A DNA stretch of 64,000 nucleotides, taken from contig LVBD01000032.1 of NCBI GenBank assembly GCA_001604275.1, forward strand, positions 1-64,000, written 5' to 3'. The notes beneath the pieces are model-generated. The model saw only the letters and a list, made by a program, of their open reading frames with translations, did not search any database and was not told the DNA's origin. A program made the position numbers and the translations under genes. This DNA is from Spirochaetales bacterium Spiro_02. GTDB lineage: Bacteria > Spirochaetota > Spirochaetia > Sphaerochaetales > Sphaerochaetaceae. Position 1 is the stretch's first letter. Each line of letters opens with the position of its first letter. Below are positions 9,023-16,655 of the stretch, in pieces.

Positions 9023-9973
9023 TCAGTGTTCCATCGCTTGCGGATGGAAGATTCGGGCGAAGTCTTCGATCGCCTGCGCGGTCCTCGGCCCCTGCCTATC
9101 GACAGCATCGCTATCGATGGGGTAGACTGCGCCGTTCTTTACGGCTGAAAGATCCCGATAGACGCTGCTGGTGGTGAACAGCCGTTTCGTATCCTCATAG
9201 TCGGAGCCCCAGTGGGAAGACAGCACGATGATCTGCGGGTCTTTTTCGGCGAGCGACTCCTTGCTGTATGTCCAGTATTTTCCGTCTTTCGCTACGTTAT
9301 CACCACCTGCGATTTCGATCATTTCGTTGATATATGTGTCGCCGGTGGCGGTGGAGTCGAACTGTCCGAAGTCGATTACGTAGTAGCAAGTGGGGCGGGG
9401 CAGTCCCGCGACTTTCGCCTCGACGGCCTTGATACGCTCTTCCATATTGTCAGCGAGCCGTTCGCTCTCGTTCTGTTTTCCACACAGCAGGCCGATGTCG
9501 CGGATCATTTCCATTGTTCCTGCGAGCGAGGACTGCTTGTTGATGATTGCCAGCGGAATTCCTGTCTTGCGCAATGCGGAAAGAACGTCTTCGTTAGCGA
9601 GGGAGCTTACCACGATCAGGTCGGGATCGAGGGAAAGTATCTTTTCGATGGAGGGTTGCCAGAGCGTACCGATGCTGTCGATTTCGAGTACTTGGCGCGG
9701 GTAGTCGCAATAATCGGTCCTTCCGACCAGCGATGCTCCGGCTCCGAGCGCGAAGATCGTTTCCGTGACGTTCGGCCCCATGCTGACGATCCGCCCGGGA
9801 ATCTTGTCGAGCTCGATGGTCGTTCCGGTACTGTCCGTATAGACGATCGACTGACTTCGCTCTAGAGATACCGCCGACGTCGGTTCCTTGACCGGTTGCG
9901 CCGAAAGCGAAACTGCGATCGCCAGTAGCAATGCGGCCAGCTTGATGGTCCGTAGTGACGAAGGGCCTTTCAT
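9023..9973 (-). CDS. btuF: Corrinoid ABC transporter substrate-binding protein
   Basis: 316 aa periplasmic-binding protein of the BtuF/FepB class. A signal peptide (LAALLLAIAVSLSA, cleaved before QP) is followed by two lobes: GRIVSMGPNVTETIFALGAG and LEIDSIGTLWQPSIEKILSLDPDLIVV. There is no lipobox, so it is probably free in the periplasm. AGGAGG lies 8 bases before the ATG at 9973. Upstream in-frame codons to 10156 run into the riboswitch and are not used. It is the first gene of btuFCD and captures corrinoid for the permease. Confidence 0.92.
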   Translation of the reverse strand: MKGPSSLRTIKLAALLLAIAVSLSAQPVKEPTSAVSLERSQSIVYTDSTGTTIELDKIPGRIVSMGPNVTETIFALGAGASLVGRTDYCDYPRQVLEIDSIGTLWQPSIEKILSLDPDLIVVSSLANEDVLSALRKTGIPLAIINKQSSLAGTMEMIRDIGLLCGKQNESERLADNMEERIKAVEAKVAGLPRPTCYYVIDFGQFDSTATGDTYINEMIEIAGGDNVAKDGKYWTYSKESLAEKDPQIIVLSSHWGSDYEDTKRLFTTSSVYRDLSAVKNGAVYPIDSDAVDRQGPRTAQAIEDFARIFHPQAMEH

Positions 9974-10020
9974 GCCTGCGCCTCCTCTCTGGCCTCCGTC
10001 GAAACCGCGGTCCGGTTTCC

Positions 10021-10039
10021 GGTCCATACGCCGTGGACC
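10021..10039 (-). promoter_or_regulatory. Hairpin between B12 riboswitch and btuF (possible expression platform)
   Basis: GGTCCA and TGGACC at the two ends can pair over a 7-base loop. It sits between the aptamer's B12 box and the btuF ribosome site. No U-tract follows, which would favour control of translation or an antiterminator role, but this is a guess. Confidence 0.35.
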
Positions 10040-10059
10040 CCGATTCTTTACTCGGACGA

Positions 10060-10285
10060 AGGTGCGCGACCTGGCAGGTCTCCTGGCTTGGCAAGGTATC
10101 GGAAAAGCCTTCCCGGAGTCGGCAGAGACCCCAGTGGCCGTACCGTGACATTCCATAACGGTACATCGTATCCGATGCGTTCCGGCGTTGTCCGCCCATA
10201 TGCCTTACAGTGGCGGGACCGCATGGGATTCTCACCCATTTCCCTTTCGCGTCTCCGACGCATACCGACCGCGCATGCTGTCACT
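10060..10285 (-). ncRNA. Cobalamin riboswitch upstream of btuFCD
   Basis: Read on the minus strand, the region carries the hallmarks of the adenosylcobalamin aptamer in order: AAAGGGAA then GGGTGAGAATCCC (around 10222-10248), CGGTCCCGCCACTGTAAG (10203-10220), and the full B12 box AGCCAGGAGACCTGCC (10073-10088). The 5' end is approximate. B12 binding is expected to shut down btuFCD, whose first codon lies about 90 bases downstream. This element is what identifies the ABC system as a corrinoid importer. Confidence 0.95.
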
Positions 10286-10398
10286 CTAAAGTGCCGGACC
10301 GCCGCTGTCAAGTGTCGCCGACAAGTCCCCCCGGACCACTTTCCAGCGGTATCCGCACACCCTTGGCAACGGATCGTCCACCCTCCACCGCCCACACA

Positions 10399-10431
10399 AT
10401 GACCCTGATATGACCCTGCAATGACCCATAC
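10399..10431. repeat. Three tandem 11-bp direct repeats (ATGACCC iterons)
   Basis: ATGACCCTGAT, ATGACCCTGCA and ATGACCCATAC start at 10399, 10410 and 10421, an exact 11-base period. They lie between the rnhA promoter and the start of the riboswitch transcript, so a regulator binding one face of the helix could control either direction. No regulator is encoded beside them. Confidence 0.7.
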
Positions 10432-10443
10432 CTTTTCCGGCCG

Positions 10444-10473
10444 TTGACCCCTCGTACCTTCGTGTTGTATCAT
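10444..10473 (+). promoter_or_regulatory. Promoter of rnhA, placing +1 at the start codon
   Basis: TTGACC (10444-10449), an 18-base spacer and TATCAT (10468-10473). The expected transcription start, about 7 bases on, coincides with the ATG at 10480, and no Shine-Dalgarno is present. Confidence 0.55.
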
Positions 10474-10479
10474 CGCCCC

Positions 10480-10932
10480 ATGGCACAGAACGAACTGATC
10501 ATCTATACGGACGGAGGGTGTTCCGGCAATCCCGGCCCCGGAGGGTGGGCGTACGTCATACAGGCCGACGGCAAGACGCTCGCACAAGGAAGCGGGGGCG
10601 AGGCGCAGACCACCAACAACAGGATGGAGTTGACAGCCGTCATCGAGGCGCTGAAGCAAGCGGGGGCGTTCAAGCCGGATTCCATCGTCCTGCATACCGA
10701 CAGCCAGTACGTCAAGAACGGAATCACCACCTGGATACATACCTGGAAGCGCAACGGCTGGCGCACGGCGTCGAAGGATCCCGTCAAGAACAAGGAATAC
10801 TGGATTGCGCTGGACGCGATCAACGCGGTGATGCCGGTGACCTGGCAGTGGGTGAAAGGACACGCCGGAGTGGAGCTGAACGAGTTATGCGATAGTCTGG
10901 TCCGTGTCGAAATGGACAAGTTTCTCCAGTAG
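10480..10932 (+). CDS. rnhA: Ribonuclease HI
   Basis: 150 aa, the usual length. It degrades the RNA strand of RNA/DNA hybrids in the cytoplasm. The metal-binding acidic residues are D11 (YTDGGCSGNPG), E50 (NNRMELTAV), D74 (HTDSQY) and the Asp in ELCDSL near the C-terminus; WVKGHAG carries the conserved His. The start at 10480 gives the standard N-terminus; the 12 codons before it are part of the promoter. No ribosome site is seen and the mRNA may be leaderless. It converges with the TPR gene after 5 bases. Confidence 0.95.
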   Translation: MAQNELIIYTDGGCSGNPGPGGWAYVIQADGKTLAQGSGGEAQTTNNRMELTAVIEALKQAGAFKPDSIVLHTDSQYVKNGITTWIHTWKRNGWRTASKDPVKNKEYWIALDAINAVMPVTWQWVKGHAGVELNELCDSLVRVEMDKFLQ

Positions 10933-10937
10933 GTGCG

Positions 10938-11570
10938 TCATTTTGTGGAAGGCGAGGGAAAACCCGCCTGCTCCAGCGTCGCCCATGGTTCTCCTGTTCC
11001 GCCCCGGCTCTTGTCCGCTTGGACGAGGACTCGGAGCGCGGATGCCTCGGAACGTTTCCGCTCCAACAGATACATCGCCTGCTGCTCCGCTTCGTCGTAT
11101 CGCTCCATGTTCGCAAGAAGTTCCATCAGGTGGGTACGGCTGTCAGAATCCCCGGGATCGAGCTCGACGATCGTCGTCCATGCATCGACTGCCGCCGCGT
11201 TGTCGCCGTTCAACTCCAGCGCCGCGGCCTGCGCCTTCGCGAACCGTATCAGATGCGGAAATGACGAAAAGGAGGATGCCGCAAGCGAGGCGGCCTCGTC
11301 GAACCGTTTCGCTTTGATCAGCGCCAGAACCTTGTTGTACAGCAGTTTCTCGTTGTCCGGGCTGATCGACAATCCCCGATCGTAGACCTCGATCGCCTCG
11401 TCGAATTTTCCGTCGAGATGATACAGGCGCCCGAGCTCCAGCGCGGCATTTGTCTCGGCAGTACGGTCGGCTTCCGCCCCGCTCGCGCACGACACGGCGG
11501 CAAGCAGGCTTGCTGCAAGGCAAACGAACCCCGCCGCCATCCTCATCCGTCGGCCGGCACCCCGCCTCAT
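10938..11570 (-). CDS. TPR-repeat lipoprotein
   Basis: 210 aa. A basic start and hydrophobic stretch end in the lipobox LAAVSC, so it should be lipidated and membrane anchored, facing the periplasm. Residues ~40-190 contain about four tetratricopeptide-like repeats (for example ALELGRLYHLDGKFDEAIEV, LLYNKVLALIKAKRFDEAAS), which act as protein-binding scaffolds. GGAGG sits 5 bases before the ATG at 11570, overlapping the end of the gene upstream. It is probably co-transcribed with the uracil phosphoribosyltransferase-like gene. The partner is unknown. Confidence 0.8.
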   Translation of the reverse strand: MRRGAGRRMRMAAGFVCLAASLLAAVSCASGAEADRTAETNAALELGRLYHLDGKFDEAIEVYDRGLSISPDNEKLLYNKVLALIKAKRFDEAASLAASSFSSFPHLIRFAKAQAAALELNGDNAAAVDAWTTIVELDPGDSDSRTHLMELLANMERYDEAEQQAMYLLERKRSEASALRVLVQADKSRGGTGEPWATLEQAGFPSPSTK

Positions 11571-11572
11571 GC

Positions 11573-12637
11573 CTACCTCCCCAAGACCGTCTGTTCGATT
11601 TCCTTGACCTGCGCGCGGTAGAGGTTCGTGATCGTGCTGCCGTAGTCGGCGATCAACTGGATCATGTTCCTCGGATTGTCCTCCGTGTCGCAGCCGTTGA
11701 GCCGGTCACCAGCATCCCCGAGACCGGGAAGGATGTACGCCTTTTCGTTGAGCACCGGATCCATCCAGAGCGTATAGACTTCCGCGCCTTCGATCGCCCG
11801 CGCGATCCGCAGCGCACCCTTGAGCGCGCTGATCACATTGATGAACTTGATGGATTTCGGCTTGACGCCCTGGCTAGTCAGATACTTGACGATCGTAACG
11901 AGGGAGCCTCCGGTCGCATTCATCGGATCAGCGAAGATCAGGTCCTTTCCGTCCAGCTGTTCCGGCGTGAAGAACGAACGGTCCAGATCCAGGATATAGT
12001 CCATGTTCATTTCTTTCTTTGTGTCGTCGCGCTTGATCCTGAACAGCGCGAACGGAGTGATATAGTCGTTGGACGAATATTCCTGGATCTCCTTACTAAT
12101 GATCATGGACGGCAGCAACGCGCCGCGGAGCATGACGCACATGACGCTGTTGTGGATCAGACTATCGACGTCGGGAATCCGGTGTACCGCATAGTTTCTG
12201 ACGGGGATCGTCACCGGCGTGGCGGTGATGATGCTCCGCTTGCGCGGAAGCGCCGCATCTGCATAAACATGGGAGAACAGCAGTTCATACGCCCGCTGGA
12301 TGAAATATAGGAACTCTTCGTGGGGCGTCTTCGGATCCCGAAGCTTTGCTATCAGCCTGGAAGCTCCGCCATGCTGTTCCTGCGGCGTTTCGAATGAATA
12401 TACATGGATGTCTGGCTCATCAGCGCAGACCTGTTTGAGAAACTTGCCGATTTCCGCCGCACTTTCCACAAGTCCTTTTCGCGCGTCTTCCAACTGCATG
12501 ACATCGGTGGCGGTGTCCAGCGTCGAACAGAATCCAAGCGATTTCCGGTACAGTCCGTCTACATGAGAAAGTTTTTCCTTGTCGCTATCGAGCAGAAAAC
12601 CGTCCAAATCCGTGGCATGCAGTATGATCTTGTTCAT
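11573..12637 (-). CDS. Uracil phosphoribosyltransferase-like protein with N-terminal extension
   Basis: 354 aa. The C-terminal ~210 residues carry uracil phosphoribosyltransferase features: the PRPP loop FADPMNATGGSLV and the uracil-binding end YILPGLGDAGDRLNGCD, close to the Upp consensus. Upp is normally ~208 aa; here ~145 additional residues precede the catalytic fold, with no domain I recognise. It should convert uracil plus PRPP to UMP (pyrimidine salvage), though substrate is inferred. The start at 12637 has AGAGGAACG upstream. The gene is followed directly by the TPR lipoprotein. Confidence 0.8.
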   Translation of the reverse strand: MNKIILHATDLDGFLLDSDKEKLSHVDGLYRKSLGFCSTLDTATDVMQLEDARKGLVESAAEIGKFLKQVCADEPDIHVYSFETPQEQHGGASRLIAKLRDPKTPHEEFLYFIQRAYELLFSHVYADAALPRKRSIITATPVTIPVRNYAVHRIPDVDSLIHNSVMCVMLRGALLPSMIISKEIQEYSSNDYITPFALFRIKRDDTKKEMNMDYILDLDRSFFTPEQLDGKDLIFADPMNATGGSLVTIVKYLTSQGVKPKSIKFINVISALKGALRIARAIEGAEVYTLWMDPVLNEKAYILPGLGDAGDRLNGCDTEDNPRNMIQLIADYGSTITNLYRAQVKEIEQTVLGR

Positions 12638-12710
12638 TTTCGTTCCTCTTGAAAGTGTGTAGGGCCGATCGCGATGCCTCGGATGGGCGGTGACGTTCCG
12701 GCTATCCGTC

Positions 12711-12739
12711 ATACTAGCGTAAAGCGACGCTTTTCGCAA
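12711..12739 (-). promoter_or_regulatory. Promoter of the uracil phosphoribosyltransferase-like gene
   Basis: Minus strand TTGCGA (12734-12739), 17-base spacer, TAGTAT (12711-12716). It leaves a 5' leader of roughly 65 bases. Confidence 0.5.
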
Positions 12740-12802
12740 TGTCGCTGACTGGAGGCAAAGGGGCTTTTTCTTGAAGGTGCTTCTATGATTTTTCCCGTAA
12801 TG

Positions 12803-12831
12803 GAGACAAAACCTGGACAATCTGCTATGAT
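12803..12831 (+). promoter_or_regulatory. Possible adk promoter
   Basis: GAGACA (12803-12808), a 17-base spacer and a good TATGAT (12826-12831), about 80 bases before the adk start. The -35 is poor. Confidence 0.35.
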
Positions 12832-12917
12832 TCTGTCCGTGCGACCTGCCCGTCAGACGATCTTTGCCGATACGGCAGGCTTCGTCCGGAAGAATACGTA
12901 TTGTATGAGGTGACATC

Positions 12918-13550
12918 ATGAAGCTAGTTTTTCTTGGCCCTCCCGGAGCAGGAAAGGGGACCATCGCGACTCGTGCGAAGGAATTTTATTCGATTCCTCA
13001 CATTTCCACTGGAGACTTGTTCCGGCACAATATCAAGAACGAGACCGAATTGGGCAAACAGGTCAAAGCGATCCTCGCAGCCGGGGATCTCGTTCCCGAT
13101 TCGATCACCATCGCCATGGTCGAGGACCGCTTCAAGGATGATGACGCGAAGGGCGGATTCATTCTCGACGGGTTCCCTCGGACGATTGCGCAAGCCGAGG
13201 CATTGGAACAGATGGCGGACTTGGATGCGGTGGTGAACTTCGTTCTCGACAAGGAGCGGATCGTCAAACGTCTGAGCGGACGGCGCATGTGCAAGAGTAC
13301 CGGGCGGATCTACCATATCGAATACGATCCTCCGAAGACCGACGGCATCGACGACGAGACCGGCGAACCACTGATTCAGCGCGACGATGACAAAGAGGAC
13401 GCGATCATGAATCGTCTCGACGTCTACGATGCCCAGACCGCTCCTCTGATCGAATACTACAGAGGCAAAGGACTACTGGTCGACATCGATGCAAGCAAAA
13501 GTCCGAAAGAAGTGTTCGAGTCTGTCAAGAAAGCGTTGGCAAAGAAATAG
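12918..13550 (+). CDS. adk: Adenylate kinase
   Basis: 210 aa. It interconverts ATP + AMP and 2 ADP in the cytoplasm. The P-loop is GPPGAGKGT at residues 7-15, followed by ISTGDLFR (AMP binding), GFILDGFPRT (NMP-binding/core) and a LID beginning RRMCKSTGRIYH. The LID has a Cys but not the four-Cys zinc knuckle, so it is the non-zinc long form. GAGGTGACATC precedes the ATG. The gene stands alone, divergent from the phosphoribosyltransferase. Confidence 0.96.
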   Translation: MKLVFLGPPGAGKGTIATRAKEFYSIPHISTGDLFRHNIKNETELGKQVKAILAAGDLVPDSITIAMVEDRFKDDDAKGGFILDGFPRTIAQAEALEQMADLDAVVNFVLDKERIVKRLSGRRMCKSTGRIYHIEYDPPKTDGIDDETGEPLIQRDDDKEDAIMNRLDVYDAQTAPLIEYYRGKGLLVDIDASKSPKEVFESVKKALAKK

Positions 13551-13627
13551 CGCTCTCTCCTGTCGGCGGCTCCCGGCGGACGTTCCGTTTCGAGCCGTCG
13601 ATGTATGTTCGAAAAGGATTGATCGGC

Positions 13628-14617
13628 ATGATCCGTACACAGCTAACAAGAAAAGCGGCCTGTATCGCCGAAGCCGCCCACCATGGACAGATCGACAAGG
13701 GGTGCTGGCCGTATATCATGCACCCGCTGGCTGTGGCGGAGCGGATGACGGACGAAGTATCATGCGCGGTGGCGTTGCTGCACGACGTGGTGGAGGACAC
13801 TTCGGTCACCTTCGAGGATCTGTCCCGGCAAGGGTTCCCTCCCGAAGTGCTGGAACCGCTTCGGCTCCTCACCCATGACAGGAATGTCCCGTATATGACA
13901 TATATCGAAACCATCAAGTCCCATCCGGTGGCGCGGGCGGTCAAGATCGCCGATCTCAGGCATAATCTTGATGCCACCCGGGTCGAAGACGCGGAAACGG
14001 TGGATCGTCGCAAGTATGGAACGGCACTGTCGTTGCTGCTTGATGGTGCGGGCTTGGCCCGTTCCTACGAGACCGACCGTCTCGTCCTTCTGTCGTCCGA
14101 CGTGGAGCTGGCGGTCCCTGTCGTCGACTATCTCGTCCGCAACAGGGCGTTCCTGGAATCGTTTGAGCCGCTCCGTCCCGAAGTCTATTTCACCCTCGAA
14201 GGACAAAGGACCGAACTAGCGAAATATGCCGAGCAGGCGGAGGCGGGGACGGAGTATCGGTACTGGATATCGCTGAAGAACGATCCGTCTCGGATCATCG
14301 GCATGGTCGGAGCCAGCGGCATCGTCATGGGGGCGTTCCGCTCATGCTATCTGTCCTACAAGCTGGACAAGACGCTGTTGCGACGGAATCTGATGACCGA
14401 GGCGCTCGGTAGGTTCGTCCGCGCCTTGTTCGACGATGCTGCCCTGCATCGCGTGGAAGCGAACATCATGCCACGCAATCTGCCTTCGCTCGCCGTCGCC
14501 AGGAAACTAGGCTTCGTCGAAGAAGGGCTTTCCCCGAAGTATCTGAAGATCAACGGAACATGGGAGGATCATGTGCACATGGTTCTGCTCAGCGATGACG
14601 AGGAGGTTCGGCGATGA
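13628..14617 (+). CDS. HD-domain alarmone hydrolase-like / GNAT acetyltransferase fusion
   Basis: 329 aa, two domains. Residues 1-~140 are an HD-type phosphohydrolase like the SpoT/MESH1 hydrolase: H32, H52-D53, E56-D57 and D109 in KIADLRHN supply the metal ligands and the catalytic ED pair. Residues ~150-329 are a RimJ/RimL-type GNAT N-acetyltransferase (GMVGASGIV, LRRNLMTEALGRFV, HRVEANIMPRNLPSLAVARKLGFVEEG). The start at 13628 has AAAGGAT upstream; an ATG at 13601 lacks one. Its stop overlaps the next gene by 4 bases. (p)ppGpp hydrolysis plus acetylation would be a novel coupling; both substrates are inferred. Confidence 0.82.
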   Translation: MIRTQLTRKAACIAEAAHHGQIDKGCWPYIMHPLAVAERMTDEVSCAVALLHDVVEDTSVTFEDLSRQGFPPEVLEPLRLLTHDRNVPYMTYIETIKSHPVARAVKIADLRHNLDATRVEDAETVDRRKYGTALSLLLDGAGLARSYETDRLVLLSSDVELAVPVVDYLVRNRAFLESFEPLRPEVYFTLEGQRTELAKYAEQAEAGTEYRYWISLKNDPSRIIGMVGASGIVMGAFRSCYLSYKLDKTLLRRNLMTEALGRFVRALFDDAALHRVEANIMPRNLPSLAVARKLGFVEEGLSPKYLKINGTWEDHVHMVLLSDDEEVRR

Positions 14618-14994
14618 CGATCCAGACGCTTTCCCAGATGTTTACCGTCTGCCGGTTGTCCGATCTATCCGGTATCGACCTTTCGATCCCGTTCCAGTTT
14701 CTTTCCGTGACAGACCGAGAACTATCGCTGGTCTGTCCGACGGAGCGTGTTCCTGCCGCTACCGTGGAGCGTGAGGACGGATGGCGCGCCTTTCGCATCG
14801 CCGGACAGCTTGATTTTTCTCTGGTCGGCGTTATTTCGGCGATTACGACGTTGCTCGCTTCCCGGAAGATCGGCGTGTTCGTCGTTTCTACGTTCGAGAC
14901 AGACTACGTGCTGGTCAAGCAAGAGCATCAGGAAGCGGCGCTTTCCTTGTTGTCCGATGCGGGACATGACGTCGAACGGGAACCCCTCCGGTAG
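14614..14994 (+). CDS. ACT-domain (CASTOR-like) protein
   Basis: 126 aa. The N-terminal half is a short beta-rich segment; the C-terminal half (FRIAGQLDFSLVGVISAITTLLASRKIGVFVVSTFETDYVLVKQEH) fits the ACT_7/CASTOR fold that binds amino acids. The ATG overlaps the stop of the HD-GNAT gene (ATGA), so the products are probably made together; a regulatory, ligand-sensing role for the fusion enzyme is possible but not shown. It ends 27 bases before convergent malQ. Confidence 0.75.
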   Translation: MTIQTLSQMFTVCRLSDLSGIDLSIPFQFLSVTDRELSLVCPTERVPAATVEREDGWRAFRIAGQLDFSLVGVISAITTLLASRKIGVFVVSTFETDYVLVKQEHQEAALSLLSDAGHDVEREPLR

Positions 14995-15021
14995 CCGTCG
15001 CGCCGAAGTACCGGCGCAACG

Positions 15022-16641
15022 TCATTGCTCGCATTCGGCTTCTTCCTTTCGTTCCTTCTGCCGCTCCATTCTCCACGCGGCTTGTTGAGCCAGATGTTCC
15101 TGTTCCGTTTCCTGCCAGCTTTTCCCGTTGCGGGCGTAGATTCTCACAAGTTCGGACATTCGATGCGCGATTTGCTGGGAATAGTCCTTGCGTTCCATTC
15201 TCCATGACCAGTTGTGAGGTCCGCAGGTCGAAGGAACGTTCATCCGGGCCTCAGAGCCTATGTCAAGGATGTCCTGCATGGGAAAGATCGCGTATTTCGC
15301 ATGCGAAGCCATGACCGCGCGGATCATCGCCCATACCAGTTCGTGGTCGTTGCACGCCAGATAGCGCCGCACCATATCCCTGTCGTCTTCCGACAGCTTC
15401 GTGTACCATCCTCTGGTTGTATCGTTGTCATGGGTCCCGGTATAGGCCACCGAATTGTATTCATAGTTGTGGGGCAGGAACATGTCGAACGGGTTCGGCC
15501 AGGAGGCCGTGTCCCGGCTGAAACCGAACTGGCAGACCTTCATTCCGGGAAAGCCATTGCTATCCCGCAGTTCTTCCACCGATTGCGTCATGAAGCCGAG
15601 ATCTTCGGCGAGGATCGGTAGTTGCCCCAGCTCCTTGCGCACGATAGTGAAGAACTCCTTGCCCGGTGCCTTGACCCATGTGCCGTGCTCCGCCGTCTTG
15701 TCTCCGTAGGGAACCTCCCAGTATGCGTCGAATCCTCTGAAATGGTCGATTCTGAGGATATCGGTCTGCGAAAGCAATCGTTTGATCCGCTGGATCCACC
15801 ATGCATAGCCATCGGCCTTGATCGCGTCCCAGTCATAGACTGGATTGCCCCAAAGCTGTCCTGTGGAGCTGAAACAGTCGGGAGGTACGCCGGAAACCGC
15901 CGAATAGTGTCCTTCCTCGTCGGTCTTGAACAGCTCGATATGGCTCCATGTATCGACGCTGTCCGGAGCGACGAAGATCGGAATATCCCCGATGAACTTG
16001 ATACCATGGCCGTTGACGTAGGAGCGGAGTTCCTGCCATTGGCGCTCGAAGAAGTACTGGAGCACCTTCCGAATTTCAATCTGATCGCCATAGCGGTTCA
16101 TGATGTCCTGGAGCGCCCTTGGCTCGCGATCTCCGATCTCCCGATCCCAGACGCTGAACCATCTTGCGTCCTGATACCGTTCATAGAGGACCATGAACAT
16201 GGCGTAGTCATCAAGCCAGAAAGCGTTTTCCATGCAAAACGCATCGTAGTCCGACGCATGCTGTCCGCATGTGGCGAGGAAGTTTCTTGCAGCCTTCTTC
16301 AGCAACGGCATCTTCCATGCGTCGACCATCGAATAATCGACGCCGCAACAGGGAAACGGGGGAGGGGACGACAAGTCGGAGTCTTCCAGCAGGCCGTCCT
16401 CTCGCAGTTTGTCGAGGCTGATCAGCAGTTCGTTGCCGGCAAAGGTGGATCTGGCCGCATATGGACTGTTGCCGAATCCTGTCGGTCCGAGAGGAAGTAT
16501 CTGCCACAGGCAGACATCGCTTTCCGCCAGATAATCGGCGAACGCGTAGGCTTCGGGCCCCATGTCTCCGATTCCGTAGGCCCCCGGCAATGATGTAGGA
16601 TGCATCAGAATGCCGCAATATCGTCGTTGGGTGGTGTTCAT
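15022..16641 (-). CDS. malQ: 4-alpha-glucanotransferase (amylomaltase)
   Basis: 539 aa GH77 enzyme that disproportionates maltodextrins in the cytoplasm. Diagnostic stretches are GILMHPTSLPG at the N-terminus, LPLGPTGFGNSPY, ILRIDHFRGFDAYWEVP (nucleophile Asp in RIDHF), PILAEDLGFMTQSVEELR (acid/base Glu) and YTGTHDNDTTRGWY (third Asp). The start at 16641 follows GAGAGGG at 9 bases; a GTG at 16659 would overlap the lacI stop but lacks a ribosome site. It is the last gene of the minus-strand maltodextrin operon. Confidence 0.95.
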   Translation of the reverse strand: MNTTQRRYCGILMHPTSLPGAYGIGDMGPEAYAFADYLAESDVCLWQILPLGPTGFGNSPYAARSTFAGNELLISLDKLREDGLLEDSDLSSPPPFPCCGVDYSMVDAWKMPLLKKAARNFLATCGQHASDYDAFCMENAFWLDDYAMFMVLYERYQDARWFSVWDREIGDREPRALQDIMNRYGDQIEIRKVLQYFFERQWQELRSYVNGHGIKFIGDIPIFVAPDSVDTWSHIELFKTDEEGHYSAVSGVPPDCFSSTGQLWGNPVYDWDAIKADGYAWWIQRIKRLLSQTDILRIDHFRGFDAYWEVPYGDKTAEHGTWVKAPGKEFFTIVRKELGQLPILAEDLGFMTQSVEELRDSNGFPGMKVCQFGFSRDTASWPNPFDMFLPHNYEYNSVAYTGTHDNDTTRGWYTKLSEDDRDMVRRYLACNDHELVWAMIRAVMASHAKYAIFPMQDILDIGSEARMNVPSTCGPHNWSWRMERKDYSQQIAHRMSELVRIYARNGKSWQETEQEHLAQQAAWRMERQKERKEEAECEQ

Positions 16642-16655
16642 TCTTTCGTACCCTC

